Shown: one piece after another, positions 35,611-44,694 of the stretch | How positions within the stretch are numbered: the first letter of the stretch is position 1 | Layout of the letters: each line of letters starts with the position of its first letter | Translations under genes and position numbers: made by a program | From: Sphaerotilus mobilis | GTDB lineage: Bacteria > Pseudomonadota > Gammaproteobacteria > Burkholderiales > Burkholderiaceae_C | Length of the DNA: 64,000 nt | Direction of reading: 5' to 3' | Assembly: GCF_004216565.1 (NCBI RefSeq) | Contig: NZ_SGWV01000014.1 | Coordinates: forward strand, 25,932-89,931 | The notes under the pieces: model-generated | Database searches by the model: none | What the model saw: the letters and a program-made list of their open reading frames with translations, nothing else | What the model was told of the DNA's origin: nothing

Positions 35611-36702
35611 ATGGACACCCTCACCCACGCCATCTCCGGCGCGCTGCTGGCGCGCCTGTTGCACGCCAGGACGCCCACCAGCGGCGCCCAGGTCACTGCC
35701 TCGAACGCCAGCCCACCGCTGTGGACCCAGGTGCTGACCGGCACCGTCGCCGCCGCTTTCCCGGACATCGACAGCTTCACCCAGTTCGGCGGCGATGTGC
35801 TCTACCTGACCCAGCACCGCGGCTACACCCACGCGCTGGCGCTGGTGCCGCTGTGGGGCTGGCTGGTCGCCTGGCTGATCGCCGTCGGCCTGAGGGGCCG
35901 GGCGAGCTGGCGTTCGCTCTACCTGAGCGCCTGCGGCGGCATCGCGCTGCACATCGCTGGCGACTGGATCACGCCCTTTGGCACGCTGCTGGGCCTGCCC
36001 TTCACCGACACCCGCTACGGCCTGGGCGTGATGTTCATCATCGACCTGAGCTTCACCGGCCTCTTGCTGGCCGGCTGCGCGCTGGCGGCCATATGGCCTA
36101 CCCGGCGCTGGCCGGCCGCGCTGGGCCTGCTGGCGACCTGCGGCTGGGTCGTGCTGGCCTGGGTCGGTCAACAGGAGGCATTGGCGATCGGCCAGCAGCG
36201 CGCCGCCGCGCTGGGCTGGCGCGATGCCCAGGTGGTCGCCATGCCCCGGCCGGCCTCGCCCTTCAACTGGACGGTGGCCGTGTCCGATGGCAGCCGCTAC
36301 GAGCTGGCCGACCTCAACACCCGGCGACGCGAGCCGCTGCAGGCCGGCCCCGACGCCCACTTCATCACCCGGTTCTCCGCGCCCTACCTGCCGGCCGGGC
36401 AGGCGACCTGGCGCCAGGCCAGCCGCTGGGGCGATCCGGGCGCAGCCAACGCCGCCGAGGTGGCCGCGATCGCGCGTGCCGCCTGGGAGCACCCGTCGTT
36501 CGCCTTCTACCGCTGGTTCGCCGAGGTGCCTCACCTGGTCGACGCCGGTGTGCGGGCCGACGGCCGCTGCGCCACCTTTGGCGACCTGCGCTTTGGCTTT
36601 CCGGGCCGCGAGGAGGCCCCGTTCCGCTACGAGATCTGCCTGCGCGAGGACGGATCGGCCAGTCGCTACAAGCGCGACGGCGCGTCGCGCACCCCGATCT
36701 GA
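35611..36702 (+). CDS. YdjM-like membrane metal-dependent hydrolase
   Basis: This 363-residue protein has the YdjM/LexA-binding inner-membrane hydrolase pattern in its N-terminal half: MDTLTHAISGALLARLL, FPDIDSF, QHRGYTHALALVPLWGW and HIAGDWITPFGT, with conserved His and Asp residues in or near membrane helices. About four or five transmembrane helices end near residue 190; the C-terminal half is a soluble, probably extracytoplasmic domain. The function is not established. I chose ATG 35611; an in-frame ATG at 35599 is possible. Confidence 0.82.
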   Translation: MDTLTHAISGALLARLLHARTPTSGAQVTASNASPPLWTQVLTGTVAAAFPDIDSFTQFGGDVLYLTQHRGYTHALALVPLWGWLVAWLIAVGLRGRASWRSLYLSACGGIALHIAGDWITPFGTLLGLPFTDTRYGLGVMFIIDLSFTGLLLAGCALAAIWPTRRWPAALGLLATCGWVVLAWVGQQEALAIGQQRAAALGWRDAQVVAMPRPASPFNWTVAVSDGSRYELADLNTRRREPLQAGPDAHFITRFSAPYLPAGQATWRQASRWGDPGAANAAEVAAIARAAWEHPSFAFYRWFAEVPHLVDAGVRADGRCATFGDLRFGFPGREEAPFRYEICLREDGSASRYKRDGASRTPI

Positions 36703-37005
36703 AAGAGCCCGCACCCGTGTTCCGGGGGGCTGGCTCAGGCACCGAGCCCGCGCGTGTGCCTTGGCCGTGGAGTTTTGACGGGCTGGGGCGGCTAGCTGAT
36801 CGCCCCAGCAGTTCAGGGAGGGGTTATCCCGGTTCCCGCCGGTAATATCCGGTCGCCTGGGTTCTTAACCGGATGTTCATGCAGACCCGGTCGACACAGG
36901 CAAGCACGCACGGCAGAGTCCGCTCGACCCGGCCGTCCATCATTGATCGAACCCGTGCGCCGGCCTTCCGTGGCCGCCATGCGGGTCCGGGGAGTCCGCT
37001 TCAAC
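36703..37005. other. Intergenic region before epsD
   Basis: This 303-base stretch contains a hairpin (CTGGGGCG at 36783-36790 with CGCCCCAG at 36801-36808) without a T-tract, 80 bases after the YdjM-like gene. Downstream lies a less GC-rich patch around 36830-36880. In-frame TTG and ATG codons at 36943 and 36979 could extend epsD, but a ribosome site and signal peptide favour 37006. No promoter consensus is convincing. Confidence 0.45.
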
Positions 37006-37884
37006 ATGTCCAACCGCATCCGTCTTGCCGCCCGCGGCGCCACCGTCGTGTCCCTGATCGCCGCCGCAGCCCTGCTCGCGGCCTGCGGAGGCGGTGACAA
37101 GAAGGGCGCCACGCAGGTGGCGGCCAAGGTCAACAAGGAAGAGATTTCGGTCCACCAGATCAACTTCGTGCTGCAGCGCCAGCCCGGCCTGAGCGCCGAG
37201 CAGGCGCAAGGCGCCGGCAAGCGCGTGCTGGAAGGCCTGATCGACCAGGAACTGGCGATCCAGGAAGCGGGCGAACAAAAGCTCGACCGCGATCCGAACG
37301 TCGTCATGGCCATCGAGGCCGCCAAGCGCGAGATCGTTGCCCGCGCCTATGCCGACAAGCTCGCCGGCACCGTCTCCAAGCCCAGCGACGAGGACATCGG
37401 CGCTTACTACAAGAGCAAGCCGGCGCTGTTCGAGCAGCGCCGCGTCTACACGATGCAGGAATTCAGCATCGAGGCGCCGGGTGACGCTGCCAAGCTGGTC
37501 GAGCCGATCGCCAAGGCGGCCCGCAACGCCGACGAGCTGAGCAACCAGCTCAAGGCCGCCGGCATCAAGTTCGCGATCCGCAGCATCAGCCAGCCGGCCG
37601 AGAACCTGCCGCTGAACCTGGTCGACCAGATCGGCGCGATGAGCGAAGGACAGCACCTGACCCTGCCGTCGCCGGCTGGCGTCAGCGTGATGTTCCTGAC
37701 CTCGGCCAAGCCGCAGCCGGTCTCGCTGCAGCAGGCCAAGCCCGCCATCGAGCAGTTCCTGCTCAACGAGCGCAAGCGCAAGCTGCTGACCGACGAGATG
37801 AAGCGCCTGCGCGAGAAGTCCAAGATCAGCTACGAAGGCCAGTTCGCCGCAGCCTCGACGCCTGCCGCCTCTGCCGCGCAATGA
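37006..37884 (+). CDS. epsD: EpsD-type peptidyl-prolyl isomerase lipoprotein
   Basis: This 292-residue protein has a lipoprotein signal (VVSLIAAAALLAACGGG, lipobox cysteine near residue 26) and a SurA N-like segment followed by a parvulin-like domain, the pattern of EpsD proteins encoded with exopolysaccharide export genes. It probably helps fold secretion components in the periplasm. Conserved elements include VNKEEISVHQINFVL and GLIDQELAIQEAGEQ. The ATG at 37006 (after a GGGGAG) was chosen because it gives a normal signal peptide. It starts the epsDEFG run, 79 bases before epsE. Confidence 0.86.
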   Translation: MSNRIRLAARGATVVSLIAAAALLAACGGGDKKGATQVAAKVNKEEISVHQINFVLQRQPGLSAEQAQGAGKRVLEGLIDQELAIQEAGEQKLDRDPNVVMAIEAAKREIVARAYADKLAGTVSKPSDEDIGAYYKSKPALFEQRRVYTMQEFSIEAPGDAAKLVEPIAKAARNADELSNQLKAAGIKFAIRSISQPAENLPLNLVDQIGAMSEGQHLTLPSPAGVSVMFLTSAKPQPVSLQQAKPAIEQFLLNERKRKLLTDEMKRLREKSKISYEGQFAAASTPAASAAQ

Positions 37885-37963
37885 TCCTGAGCGCTCGCCT
37901 GAGCGGGACCGGCCGCGCCGGTCCCCATCACCGATCCACCGTCACCGAAGCCGCCCACCCCGC

Positions 37964-38866
37964 ATGATCGACACCACCACCGCCGCACGCCTCCCGATCG
38001 ACCTGGCCCATGCGCCATCCCTGCACGGACGGCGAACGGCGCGGCAGGGGCTGGTCCTGCTGGCGCTGCTGATGGTGATGTCGGTGCTGGCCGGGCTGTT
38101 GCCTGCGACCGCACGGGCCCAGGCCGCCAGCGCGGCGCGCCAGGACTACATCATCGGTGCCGGTGACGTGCTGCGCATCAACGTCTACCAGAGCGCCGAC
38201 CTGACGCTTGAAGCCCGCGTGTCCGAGAGCGGCACCATCAGCTACCCGCTGCTGGGCACGCTGACGCTGGGTGGCCTGAGCGTCGCCCAGGCCGAGACCA
38301 CCATCGCCGACGGTCTGCGCCGCGGCCAGTTCCTGCGCCAACCCCAGGTCAGCATCCTGCTGGTCCAGGTGCGTGGCAACCAGGCCGCCGTGCTGGGCAT
38401 GGTCAACCGCCCTGGCCGCTACCCGATCGAGGTCGCCGGCCTGCGCCTGTCCGAGCTGCTGGCGACCGCCGGCGGCATCGCCGTGGGTGGCAGCGACACG
38501 GTGGTCCACACCGGTGTGCGCGACGGCAAGGTCGTGCGGTCGATCGTCGACATCGGCCGCCTGCTCACCAGCGGCAGCACCGAGCAGGACATCGTCGTGC
38601 GCAACGGCGACACCCTCTACGTCGAGCGCATGCCCATGGTCTTCATCTACGGCGAGGTGCAGCGTCCTGGCAGCTTCCGCCTCGAACGTGGCATGACCGT
38701 CATGCAGGCGCTGGCCTCCGGCGGTGGCGTGACACAACGCGGCACCGTCAAGGGCCTCAAGGTCAGCCGCCGCACGGCCGATGGCAAGACCCAGGAGATC
38801 GAGCCCGCCCTGACCGACACCCTGCGCGAGGGCGACGTGATCTTCGTCCGCGAAAGCCTGTTCTGA
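37964..38866 (+). CDS. epsE: EpsE-type polysaccharide export protein
   Basis: This 300-residue protein has an N-terminal hydrophobic segment (LVLLALLMVMSVLAGLLP) ending in a cleavable-looking ATARAQA, then the Wza-like Poly_export domain (DYIIGAGDVLRINVYQSADL; GTISYPLLGTLTLGGLS) and SLBB repeats (GMVNRPGRYPIEVAGLRLSE; GEVQRPGSFRLERGMTVMQA). It should form or line the outer-membrane or periplasmic export channel for the Eps polysaccharide. No lipobox cysteine is visible, unlike Wza. Confidence 0.9.
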   Translation: MIDTTTAARLPIDLAHAPSLHGRRTARQGLVLLALLMVMSVLAGLLPATARAQAASAARQDYIIGAGDVLRINVYQSADLTLEARVSESGTISYPLLGTLTLGGLSVAQAETTIADGLRRGQFLRQPQVSILLVQVRGNQAAVLGMVNRPGRYPIEVAGLRLSELLATAGGIAVGGSDTVVHTGVRDGKVVRSIVDIGRLLTSGSTEQDIVVRNGDTLYVERMPMVFIYGEVQRPGSFRLERGMTVMQALASGGGVTQRGTVKGLKVSRRTADGKTQEIEPALTDTLREGDVIFVRESLF

Positions 38867-38891
38867 TCGACGCACCCGAGGACCGCCTGCC

Positions 38892-40322
38892 ATGACCTTC
38901 TCCCAATTTCTGTCGATCCTGAAAGCCCGCTGGGTCGCCGCGCTGATGGTGCTGGTGCTCACCGTCGGCACGACGGTTGGCGTCAGCCTCGTGCTGCCCA
39001 AGAACTACACCGCCAGCGCCGCTGTCGTGCTCGACGTGCGCTCGCCCGACCCGATCGCCGGCATGGTGCTTGGCGCCATGGCGATGCCGGCCTACATGGC
39101 CACCCAGGTCGACATCATCCAGAGCGACCGGGTTGCCCAGCGCGTGGTCCAGGGCCTGCGCCTGACCGAAAACGCCCAGACCCGTGCCGAATGGCTGGAG
39201 GCCACCGGCGGCCAGGGCAACTTCGAGGCATGGGTCGCCGAGCTGCTCAAGAAGAAGCTCGACGTGAAGCCCTCGCGCGAGAGCAACGTCGTCAACGTCA
39301 GCTACACCAGCCCCGATCCGCGCTTCGCCGCCGCGCTGGCCAATGCCTTCGTCAAGGCCTACATGGACGTCAGCATCGGCCTGCGCGTCTCGCCGGCCAA
39401 GCAGTACAACGAGTTCTTCGACGCCCGCGCCAAGGAACTGCGCGAGGCGCTGGAGCAGTCCCAGGCCAAGCTGACCGCCTACCAGAAGACCAGCGGCATC
39501 CTCGCCACCGACGAGCGCTTCGACATCGAGACCCAGCGCCTGAACGAGCTCAGCTCGCAGCTGGTTGCCCTGCAGGCCCTGTCGGCCGAATCCGGCAGCC
39601 GCACCGCCCAGGCCCGCGGCAGCCAGGCCGACCAGCTCCAGGACGTCCTCGGCAATCCGGTCGTCGCCGGCCTGCGCGCCGACCTGTCGCGCCAGGAAGC
39701 GCGCCTGCAGGAACTCAATGCCCGCCTGGGCGATGCCCACCCGCAGGTCGTCGAGCTGCGCGCCAACATCGCCGAGCTGAGCACCCGACTGCAGACCGAG
39801 AGCAACCGCGTCAGCGGCAGCGTGGGCGTGACCAACACCATCAACAAGCAGCGCGAGAGCGAGATCCGCGCCTCGCTGGACGCCCAGCGCGCCAAGGTGC
39901 TGGCGCTCAAGCAGCAGCGTGACGAGGCCTCCGTACTGATGAAGGAAGTCGAGACCGCCCAGCGTGCCTACGACCAGGTCGTCGCCCGGGCCAGTCAGAC
40001 CAGCCTGGAGAGCCAGAACACCCAGACCAACATCTCGGTGCTGACGCCCGCGACCGAGCCGGCCGACCACTCCTCGCCCAAGCTGCTGCTCAACACCTTG
40101 CTGAGCGTCTTCCTGGGCACCTTGCTGGCGGTGGGTTTCGCGCTGGTGCGCGAGCTGATGGACCGCCGCGTGCGCAGCCCGCAGGACTTGGTCGAGGCCC
40201 TGGGCCTGCCGGTGCTGGGGGCCCTGCCCAAGCCGATGCGTGGCGGCTATGCCGGCAAGATCGGCAACACGCTGATGCTGCCGTCGAACATGATGGGTCG
40301 CCTGCCGCGACCGGGTGCGTGA
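38892..40322 (+). CDS. epsF: EpsF-type chain-length determinant (Wzz-like)
   Basis: This 476-residue inner-membrane protein has two transmembrane helices, near residues 16-35 and 400-422, flanking a large periplasmic coiled-coil region, as in Wzz/GNVR co-polymerases. The N-terminus MTFSQFLSILKARW and the end ALGLPVLGALPKPM are typical. In the family it sets polysaccharide chain length together with the EpsG kinase. It lies 25 bases after epsE. Confidence 0.91.
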   Translation: MTFSQFLSILKARWVAALMVLVLTVGTTVGVSLVLPKNYTASAAVVLDVRSPDPIAGMVLGAMAMPAYMATQVDIIQSDRVAQRVVQGLRLTENAQTRAEWLEATGGQGNFEAWVAELLKKKLDVKPSRESNVVNVSYTSPDPRFAAALANAFVKAYMDVSIGLRVSPAKQYNEFFDARAKELREALEQSQAKLTAYQKTSGILATDERFDIETQRLNELSSQLVALQALSAESGSRTAQARGSQADQLQDVLGNPVVAGLRADLSRQEARLQELNARLGDAHPQVVELRANIAELSTRLQTESNRVSGSVGVTNTINKQRESEIRASLDAQRAKVLALKQQRDEASVLMKEVETAQRAYDQVVARASQTSLESQNTQTNISVLTPATEPADHSSPKLLLNTLLSVFLGTLLAVGFALVRELMDRRVRSPQDLVEALGLPVLGALPKPMRGGYAGKIGNTLMLPSNMMGRLPRPGA

Positions 40323-40410
40323 TGGCCGCCCGCCGCCTGACCTCACCCGCATCCCGACCTGTATCCCGAACCGCGACCCTCACCCGTCGTCCCGACCGGA
40401 GCCGTACCCG

Positions 40411-41340
40411 ATGAGCAACGCCGCCCGACAGCCCCAAGCCTTCCACCGCGGCCCGCAGCTGGTGCACAACGCCAACGCCACCGAGGACGTGCATTCCCGC
40501 TTCGAGGAAGAGCGCAGCATCGGCGACATCATTCGCCAGACCAAGAACCTCAGCGAGGACCAGGTCAACGCCATCCTCGAACACCAGCGCACGAACGGCG
40601 TGCGTTTCGGCGAGGCGGCGGTGGCGCTCGGCCTGGCCAGCGATTCGGACGTCGTCTTCGCGCTCAGCCAGCAGTTCCACTACCCCTTCACGCCCGAAGA
40701 GCGCCGCGCCACCCACGCCGAACTCGTGACGGCCGCGCAGCCCTTCAGCCACCAGTCCGAAGCCTTCCGCGCCATCCGCAGCCAGCTGATGATGCGGGTC
40801 TTCAACCCGGCCGAGCCCAAGCGCGCCCTGGCCGTCATCAGCCCGGATGCGGGCGACGGCAAGACCTTCTTCGTCGCCAACCTCGGCGTCACGCTGGCCC
40901 AGCTCGGCGGACGCACCTTGGTCGTTGACGCCGACCTGCGCGGCCCGCGCCTGCACCAGGTCTTCGGCGTGCCCAACAACAGCGGCCTGAGCGGCATCCT
41001 CAGCGGCCGGCAGGAAGACAACGTCATCTACCAGGCGCCGGACATCCCCAGCCTCTACGTGATGCCGGTGGGCGTGACCCCGCCCAACCCGCTCGAACTG
41101 CTCGAACGCCCGGCCTTCCGCCTGCTGATGAACGAGCTGCTGCGCAAGTTCGACCATGTCGTGGTCGACACGCCTGCAGCGGTCTACGGCAGCGACGCCC
41201 CGGTCATCGCCAGCAAGTGCGGCGCCGCGCTGGTCCTGGCCCGCAAGGACCGCACCCGCCTAAACCACCTGCAAGACCTCACCGCCACGGTCGGCGCCAG
41301 CACGGCGAAGCTGGCGGGGGTGATCGTCAACGAGTTCTGA
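40411..41340 (+). CDS. epsG: EpsG-type tyrosine-kinase-like ATPase
   Basis: This 309-residue cytoplasmic BY-kinase partner of EpsF has an N-terminal helical domain (SIGDIIRQTKNLSEDQVNAI) and the kinase core: EAFRAIRSQLMMR, Walker A SPDAGDGKTFFVANL near residue 148, Walker A' TLVVDADLRGPRLH and Walker B HVVVDTPA. There is no C-terminal tyrosine cluster, normal for EpsG-type proteins, so autophosphorylation cannot be assumed. The gene ends the visible eps run; glycosyltransferase and polymerase genes are absent. Confidence 0.9.
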   Translation: MSNAARQPQAFHRGPQLVHNANATEDVHSRFEEERSIGDIIRQTKNLSEDQVNAILEHQRTNGVRFGEAAVALGLASDSDVVFALSQQFHYPFTPEERRATHAELVTAAQPFSHQSEAFRAIRSQLMMRVFNPAEPKRALAVISPDAGDGKTFFVANLGVTLAQLGGRTLVVDADLRGPRLHQVFGVPNNSGLSGILSGRQEDNVIYQAPDIPSLYVMPVGVTPPNPLELLERPAFRLLMNELLRKFDHVVVDTPAAVYGSDAPVIASKCGAALVLARKDRTRLNHLQDLTATVGASTAKLAGVIVNEF

Positions 41341-41356
41341 GCGGCGTGCGGGTCGC

Positions 41357-41377
41357 GTGGCTCATCGAATGAGCCAC
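41357..41377. terminator. Hairpin between convergent epsG and phenol operon
   Basis: GTGGCTCAT (41357-41365) pairs perfectly with ATGAGCCAC (41369-41377) across a three-base loop. It lies between the stops of two convergent operons and may act for both, but neither side has a T-tract. Confidence 0.45.
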
Positions 41378-41410
41378 CGATGCGTCATCGATCAAGACGT
41401 GCGGTGAGCA

Positions 41411-41602
41411 TCACCGCCCCAGATCCTTCGCGCTCACCCCGGCGATGCCCCAGTTCTGCTTGGGCACGTCCTGGATCCAGACGCGGATGGTTTCCTTGGG
41501 CGCGCCGACGGCCTCGTGCAGGGCTGCGGTGACTTTCTCGATCACGGCGCGCTTCTGGTCTTCGGTGCGGCCTTCGAGCATGTAGATCTGGGCGAATGGC
41601 AT
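41411..41602 (-). CDS. dmpI: 4-oxalocrotonate tautomerase
   Basis: This 63-residue protein begins Met-Pro, leaving the catalytic N-terminal proline (MPFAQIYMLEGRTEDQKRAV), and matches the tautomerase family size. In the oxalocrotonate branch of meta-cleavage it converts 2-hydroxymuconate to the 2-oxo isomer for the decarboxylase DmpH. The Arg-rich active-site part is represented by GRTEDQKR and VWIQDV. It is the last gene of the phenol operon, 26 bases after dmpG. The start was set by the family Pro-1 requirement. Confidence 0.9.
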   Translation of the reverse strand: MPFAQIYMLEGRTEDQKRAVIEKVTAALHEAVGAPKETIRVWIQDVPKQNWGIAGVSAKDLGR

Positions 41603-41628
41603 GGGGCTTCCTTCGTTGTCGTGGGAGG

Positions 41629-42675
41629 TCAAGCGGCCGACTTGAGCAGACCGCGTTCGCGGGCCATGGTCATGGCGGTGTCCTCGATCATGTCTTCCTG
41701 ACCGCCGACCATCTTGCGGCGGCCGAGTTCGACCAGGATGTCGCGCGAGGGCACGCCGTACTTCTGCGCGGCACGCTTGGCGAACAGCAGGAAGCTGCCG
41801 TAGACGCCGGCATAGCCCAGCGTCAGGGCGTCGCGGTCGATGCGGATGGGGAAGTCCATGATCGGCACGACCAGATCCTCGGCGACGTCCTGGATCTTCC
41901 AGACGTCCACGCCGGTGTCGATGCCCATGCGGTCACAGACGGCCACCAGCACCTCCATCGGCGTGTTGCCGGCCCCCGCGCCCAGGCCGGCAGCGGCGGC
42001 GTCGATGCGGTTGGCGCCGACCTCGATCGCCGCGATCGAGTTGGCGATGCCCATGGCCAGGTTGTGGTGGCCGTGGAAGCCAAGTTCGGTCTCGGGCTTC
42101 AGGGCTTCGCGCACGGCACCGAGCCGGCTCTTGACGTCCTCGGGCAGCAGGTAGCCGGCCGAGTCGGTCACGTAGATGCAGTTGGCGCCGTAGCTCTCCA
42201 TCAGCCTGGCCTGCTTGACGAGGCCTTCGGGGCTGTTCATGTGGGCCATCATCAGGAAGCCGACGGTGTCCATGTCGAGCTGGCGGGCGGCCGTGATGTG
42301 CTGCTCGGCCACGTCGCCCTCGGTGCAGTGCGTGGCCACACGGATGGTGCGCACACCCAGGCCGTGGGCCATCTTCAGGTGGTCGACCGTGCCGATGCCC
42401 GGGATCAGCAAGGCCGACACCCGGGCCTGCTTGAGCAGCGGGATGACGGCGCCGAGGTAGTCCTCGTCGCTGTGGGCCGGGAAGCCGTAGTTGACCGAGC
42501 TGCCACCCAGGCCGTCGCCGTGGGTGACCTCGATCAGCGGCACGCCCGCAGCGTCCAGGCCGCAGGCGATGCCCTTCATCTGGTCCAGCGTCATCTGGTG
42601 GCGCTTCGGGTGCATGCCGTCGCGCAGGGTCATGTCATGAACGGTGATGCGACGGCCGTCGAGTGAACTCTTCAT
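41629..42675 (-). CDS. dmpG: 4-hydroxy-2-oxovalerate aldolase
   Basis: This 348-residue class II aldolase splits 4-hydroxy-2-oxovalerate to pyruvate and acetaldehyde, which is channelled to the partner dehydrogenase DmpF. The HMGL-like barrel signatures are [19 protein letters not shown] at residues about 15-33 (metal Asp and catalytic Arg), [19 protein letters not shown] and [15 protein letters not shown] with metal-binding His-x-His. Length is typical. It directly follows dmpF as in other meta operons. Confidence 0.96.
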   Translation of the reverse strand: MKSSLDGRRITVHDMTLRDGMHPKRHQMTLDQMKGIACGLDAAGVPLIEVTHGDGLGGSSVNYGFPAHSDEDYLGAVIPLLKQARVSALLIPGIGTVDHLKMAHGLGVRTIRVATHCTEGDVAEQHITAARQLDMDTVGFLMMAHMNSPEGLVKQARLMESYGANCIYVTDSAGYLLPEDVKSRLGAVREALKPETELGFHGHHNLAMGIANSIAAIEVGANRIDAAAAGLGAGAGNTPMEVLVAVCDRMGIDTGVDVWKIQDVAEDLVVPIMDFPIRIDRDALTLGYAGVYGSFLLFAKRAAQKYGVPSRDILVELGRRKMVGGQEDMIEDTAMTMARERGLLKSAA

Positions 42676-42723
42676 GGTGGGTGTTCCGTGTCCGTGTCTG
42701 GGGTGTTGCGGGTCCGGCGGTGT

Positions 42724-43647
42724 TCAGGCCGTGACGGCTTCGAGCACCAGCTTGCCGCTGAGCATCTGCTCGGCAAACATCTCGGCGGTGCGCGCGGCAG
42801 CGGCGGTCATGATGTCGAGGTTGCCGGCGTACTTGGGCAGGTAGTCGCCCAGGCCTTCGACCTCCAGGAAGACGCTGACCCGCCGGCCGTCGAACACCGG
42901 CCCGTTGACGAGGCGGTAGCCGGGCACGTACTTCTGCACCTCCTTCAGCATCGCGTGGATGCTGGCCGTGATGGCGGCCTGATCGGGCTCGTCTTCGGTC
43001 AGGCAGTGCACGGTGTCGCGCATGATCAGCGGCGGCTCGGCCGGGTTGATGACGATGATGGCCTTGCCCTTCTTCGCTCCCCCGACGCGTTCGACCGCGC
43101 CGGCCGTCGTGCGGGTGAACTCGTCGATGTTCTTGCGCGTGCCCGGGCCGACCGAGCGGCTGGAGACGGTGGCGACGATCTCGCCGTAGGCAACGGCTTG
43201 AACGCGGCTCACGGCCGCCACCATCGGGATGGTCGCCTGTCCCCCGCACGTCACCATGTTGACGTTCCATTCGCCCCGGCCCACATGCTCGGCCAGGTTG
43301 ACCGGCGGCACGCAGTAAGGCCCGATCGCCGCCGGTGTCAGGTCGATCATCAGGGCGCCCTGGGCGTTGACCTTGCGCGAGTTCTCGGCGTGCACATAGG
43401 CGCTGGTGGCGTCGAAGACGATCTGCACGCCGTCGGCCTTCATGTGCGGCACCAGGCCGTCGACGCCGTCGGCGGTGGTTTTGATGCCCATCGCGCGGGC
43501 ACGCTGCAGGCCGTCCGACGCCGGGTCGATGCCGACCATCCAGACGGGTTCCAGCACCGCGCTGCGCTGCAGCTTGGCGAGCAGGTCGGTGCCGATGTTG
43601 CCGGGACCGATCAGGGCGCAGCGGATCTTCTTTCGGGTCGTGTTCAT
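42724..43647 (-). CDS. dmpF: Acetaldehyde dehydrogenase (acylating)
   Basis: This 307-residue enzyme oxidises acetaldehyde to acetyl-CoA with NAD and CoA. The N-terminal Rossmann motif [15 protein letters not shown] and the catalytic cysteine in [15 protein letters not shown] (near residue 132) are present, with [16 protein letters not shown] in the C-terminal domain. It works as a channelling complex with DmpG. The 151-base gap before it (to dmpD) is filled by tandem repeats, the longest gap in the operon. Confidence 0.96.
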   Translation of the reverse strand: MNTTRKKIRCALIGPGNIGTDLLAKLQRSAVLEPVWMVGIDPASDGLQRARAMGIKTTADGVDGLVPHMKADGVQIVFDATSAYVHAENSRKVNAQGALMIDLTPAAIGPYCVPPVNLAEHVGRGEWNVNMVTCGGQATIPMVAAVSRVQAVAYGEIVATVSSRSVGPGTRKNIDEFTRTTAGAVERVGGAKKGKAIIVINPAEPPLIMRDTVHCLTEDEPDQAAITASIHAMLKEVQKYVPGYRLVNGPVFDGRRVSVFLEVEGLGDYLPKYAGNLDIMTAAAARTAEMFAEQMLSGKLVLEAVTA

Positions 43648-43673
43648 GGGCTTTCCAAGGGAGCGTGGGGTTC

Positions 43674-43788
43674 GGGTGATCGGGTGATCACGTGACCGGG
43701 TGAACGGGTGAACGGGTATGGGCGGCCATGCGCGGGCATGGGCTGGCGTGGGCTGGCGTGCGCTGGTGTGCGCTGGTGTGCGCTGGTG
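43674..43788. repeat. Two short tandem repeats between dmpD and dmpF
   Basis: Five 8-base units (GGGTGATC twice, ACGTGACC, GGGTGAAC twice) occupy 43674-43713. After a short spacer five 10-base units (TGGGCTGGCG twice, TGCGCTGGTG three times) occupy 43739-43788. Together they fill the gap between dmpF and dmpD and contain no recognisable gene. The near-identical units point to recent slippage. Confidence 0.85.
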
Positions 43789-43798
43789 ATTGCGAGGT

Positions 43799-44665
43799 TC
43801 AGCCGCCCGTGGCCTCTGCCGCATCGCCTTCGCGCAGGAAGTCGCCGACCAGGCGCACGAAGCGCTGTGCGTGTTCGATCTGCGTCCAGTGGCCGCAGTG
43901 GCCGAAGACGTGCAGCTGGCTGTTGGGGATCCAGTCGGCCAGCGTCAGCGAGTTCTGCAGCGGGATCACGCGGTCCTCGCGGCCGTGGATCACCAGCGTC
44001 TCGTGCGGCAGGACGCGGATGTCGGCTTCGGCGCTCGCCATCGCGTCAACCCAGCGCTGGCGCGGGGCCGGGAACATGGCCGCGTAGGACTCATGGAAGC
44101 CCGGCCGAATGCTGGCGCGCCAGCGCAGCTCGGCCAGCTCATCGGTCACCAGTGCGCGGCTGTGCGCAAAGATGTCGAGCAGGCCCTTCATCGCGGCCAG
44201 CGAGGGCTGGTAGCCCCAGACCGCGTCCAGACCCGGCGTGATCGGGAAGGGCACGCCGACGCTGCCCATCAGCACCAGCCGGCGCACACGCTGCGGTGCG
44301 CGGATGGCCAGAGCCAGCGACAGCGCGCCGCCGAAGGAGTTGCCCACCACGTCGGCGCGCTCGATGTCCAGCGCATCCAGCACATCCAGGGCTTGCTGCA
44401 CCCAGCGGTCCATCGTGTAGACCCAGCCTTCGGGTCGGTCGCTGTGGCCGAAGCCGACCATGTCGGGCGCGACGACGCGGCGCTCGCGCGCCAGCTCGGG
44501 CATGGCCAGGCGCCAGTTGGCCCAGGCGCTGACGCCGGGACCGGAGCCGTGCACCATCAGCACCGGCACGCCGTCGCGCCGGCCGAGGTCGTGCACGTTG
44601 CTGTCGAAGCTGCCGGTGCGCAGGCGCTGGCCGATCTCGGGTTGGGACGGGATGCTCGTGTTCAT
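43799..44665 (-). CDS. dmpD: 2-hydroxymuconic semialdehyde hydrolase
   Basis: This 288-residue alpha/beta hydrolase cleaves the ring-fission product to 2-oxopent-4-enoate. The oxyanion motif [15 protein letters not shown], nucleophile elbow [14 protein letters not shown], acid in [12 protein letters not shown] and the catalytic His in [13 protein letters not shown] are visible. For phenol itself (aldehyde product) the dehydrogenase branch usually dominates, while the hydrolase serves methylphenols giving ketones. It lies 29 bases after dmpH, a displaced position compared with the CF600 dmp order. Confidence 0.94.
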   Translation of the reverse strand: MNTSIPSQPEIGQRLRTGSFDSNVHDLGRRDGVPVLMVHGSGPGVSAWANWRLAMPELARERRVVAPDMVGFGHSDRPEGWVYTMDRWVQQALDVLDALDIERADVVGNSFGGALSLALAIRAPQRVRRLVLMGSVGVPFPITPGLDAVWGYQPSLAAMKGLLDIFAHSRALVTDELAELRWRASIRPGFHESYAAMFPAPRQRWVDAMASAEADIRVLPHETLVIHGREDRVIPLQNSLTLADWIPNSQLHVFGHCGHWTQIEHAQRFVRLVGDFLREGDAAEATGG

Positions 44666-44694
44666 CGGGGTTCTCTCGTGTCGGGTGGACGCGA

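Noticed and set aside
43739..43788. CRISPR-like array in the phenol operon
   Set aside because: Units are only 10 bases with no spacers, and there are no cas genes nearby; it is a simple tandem repeat.
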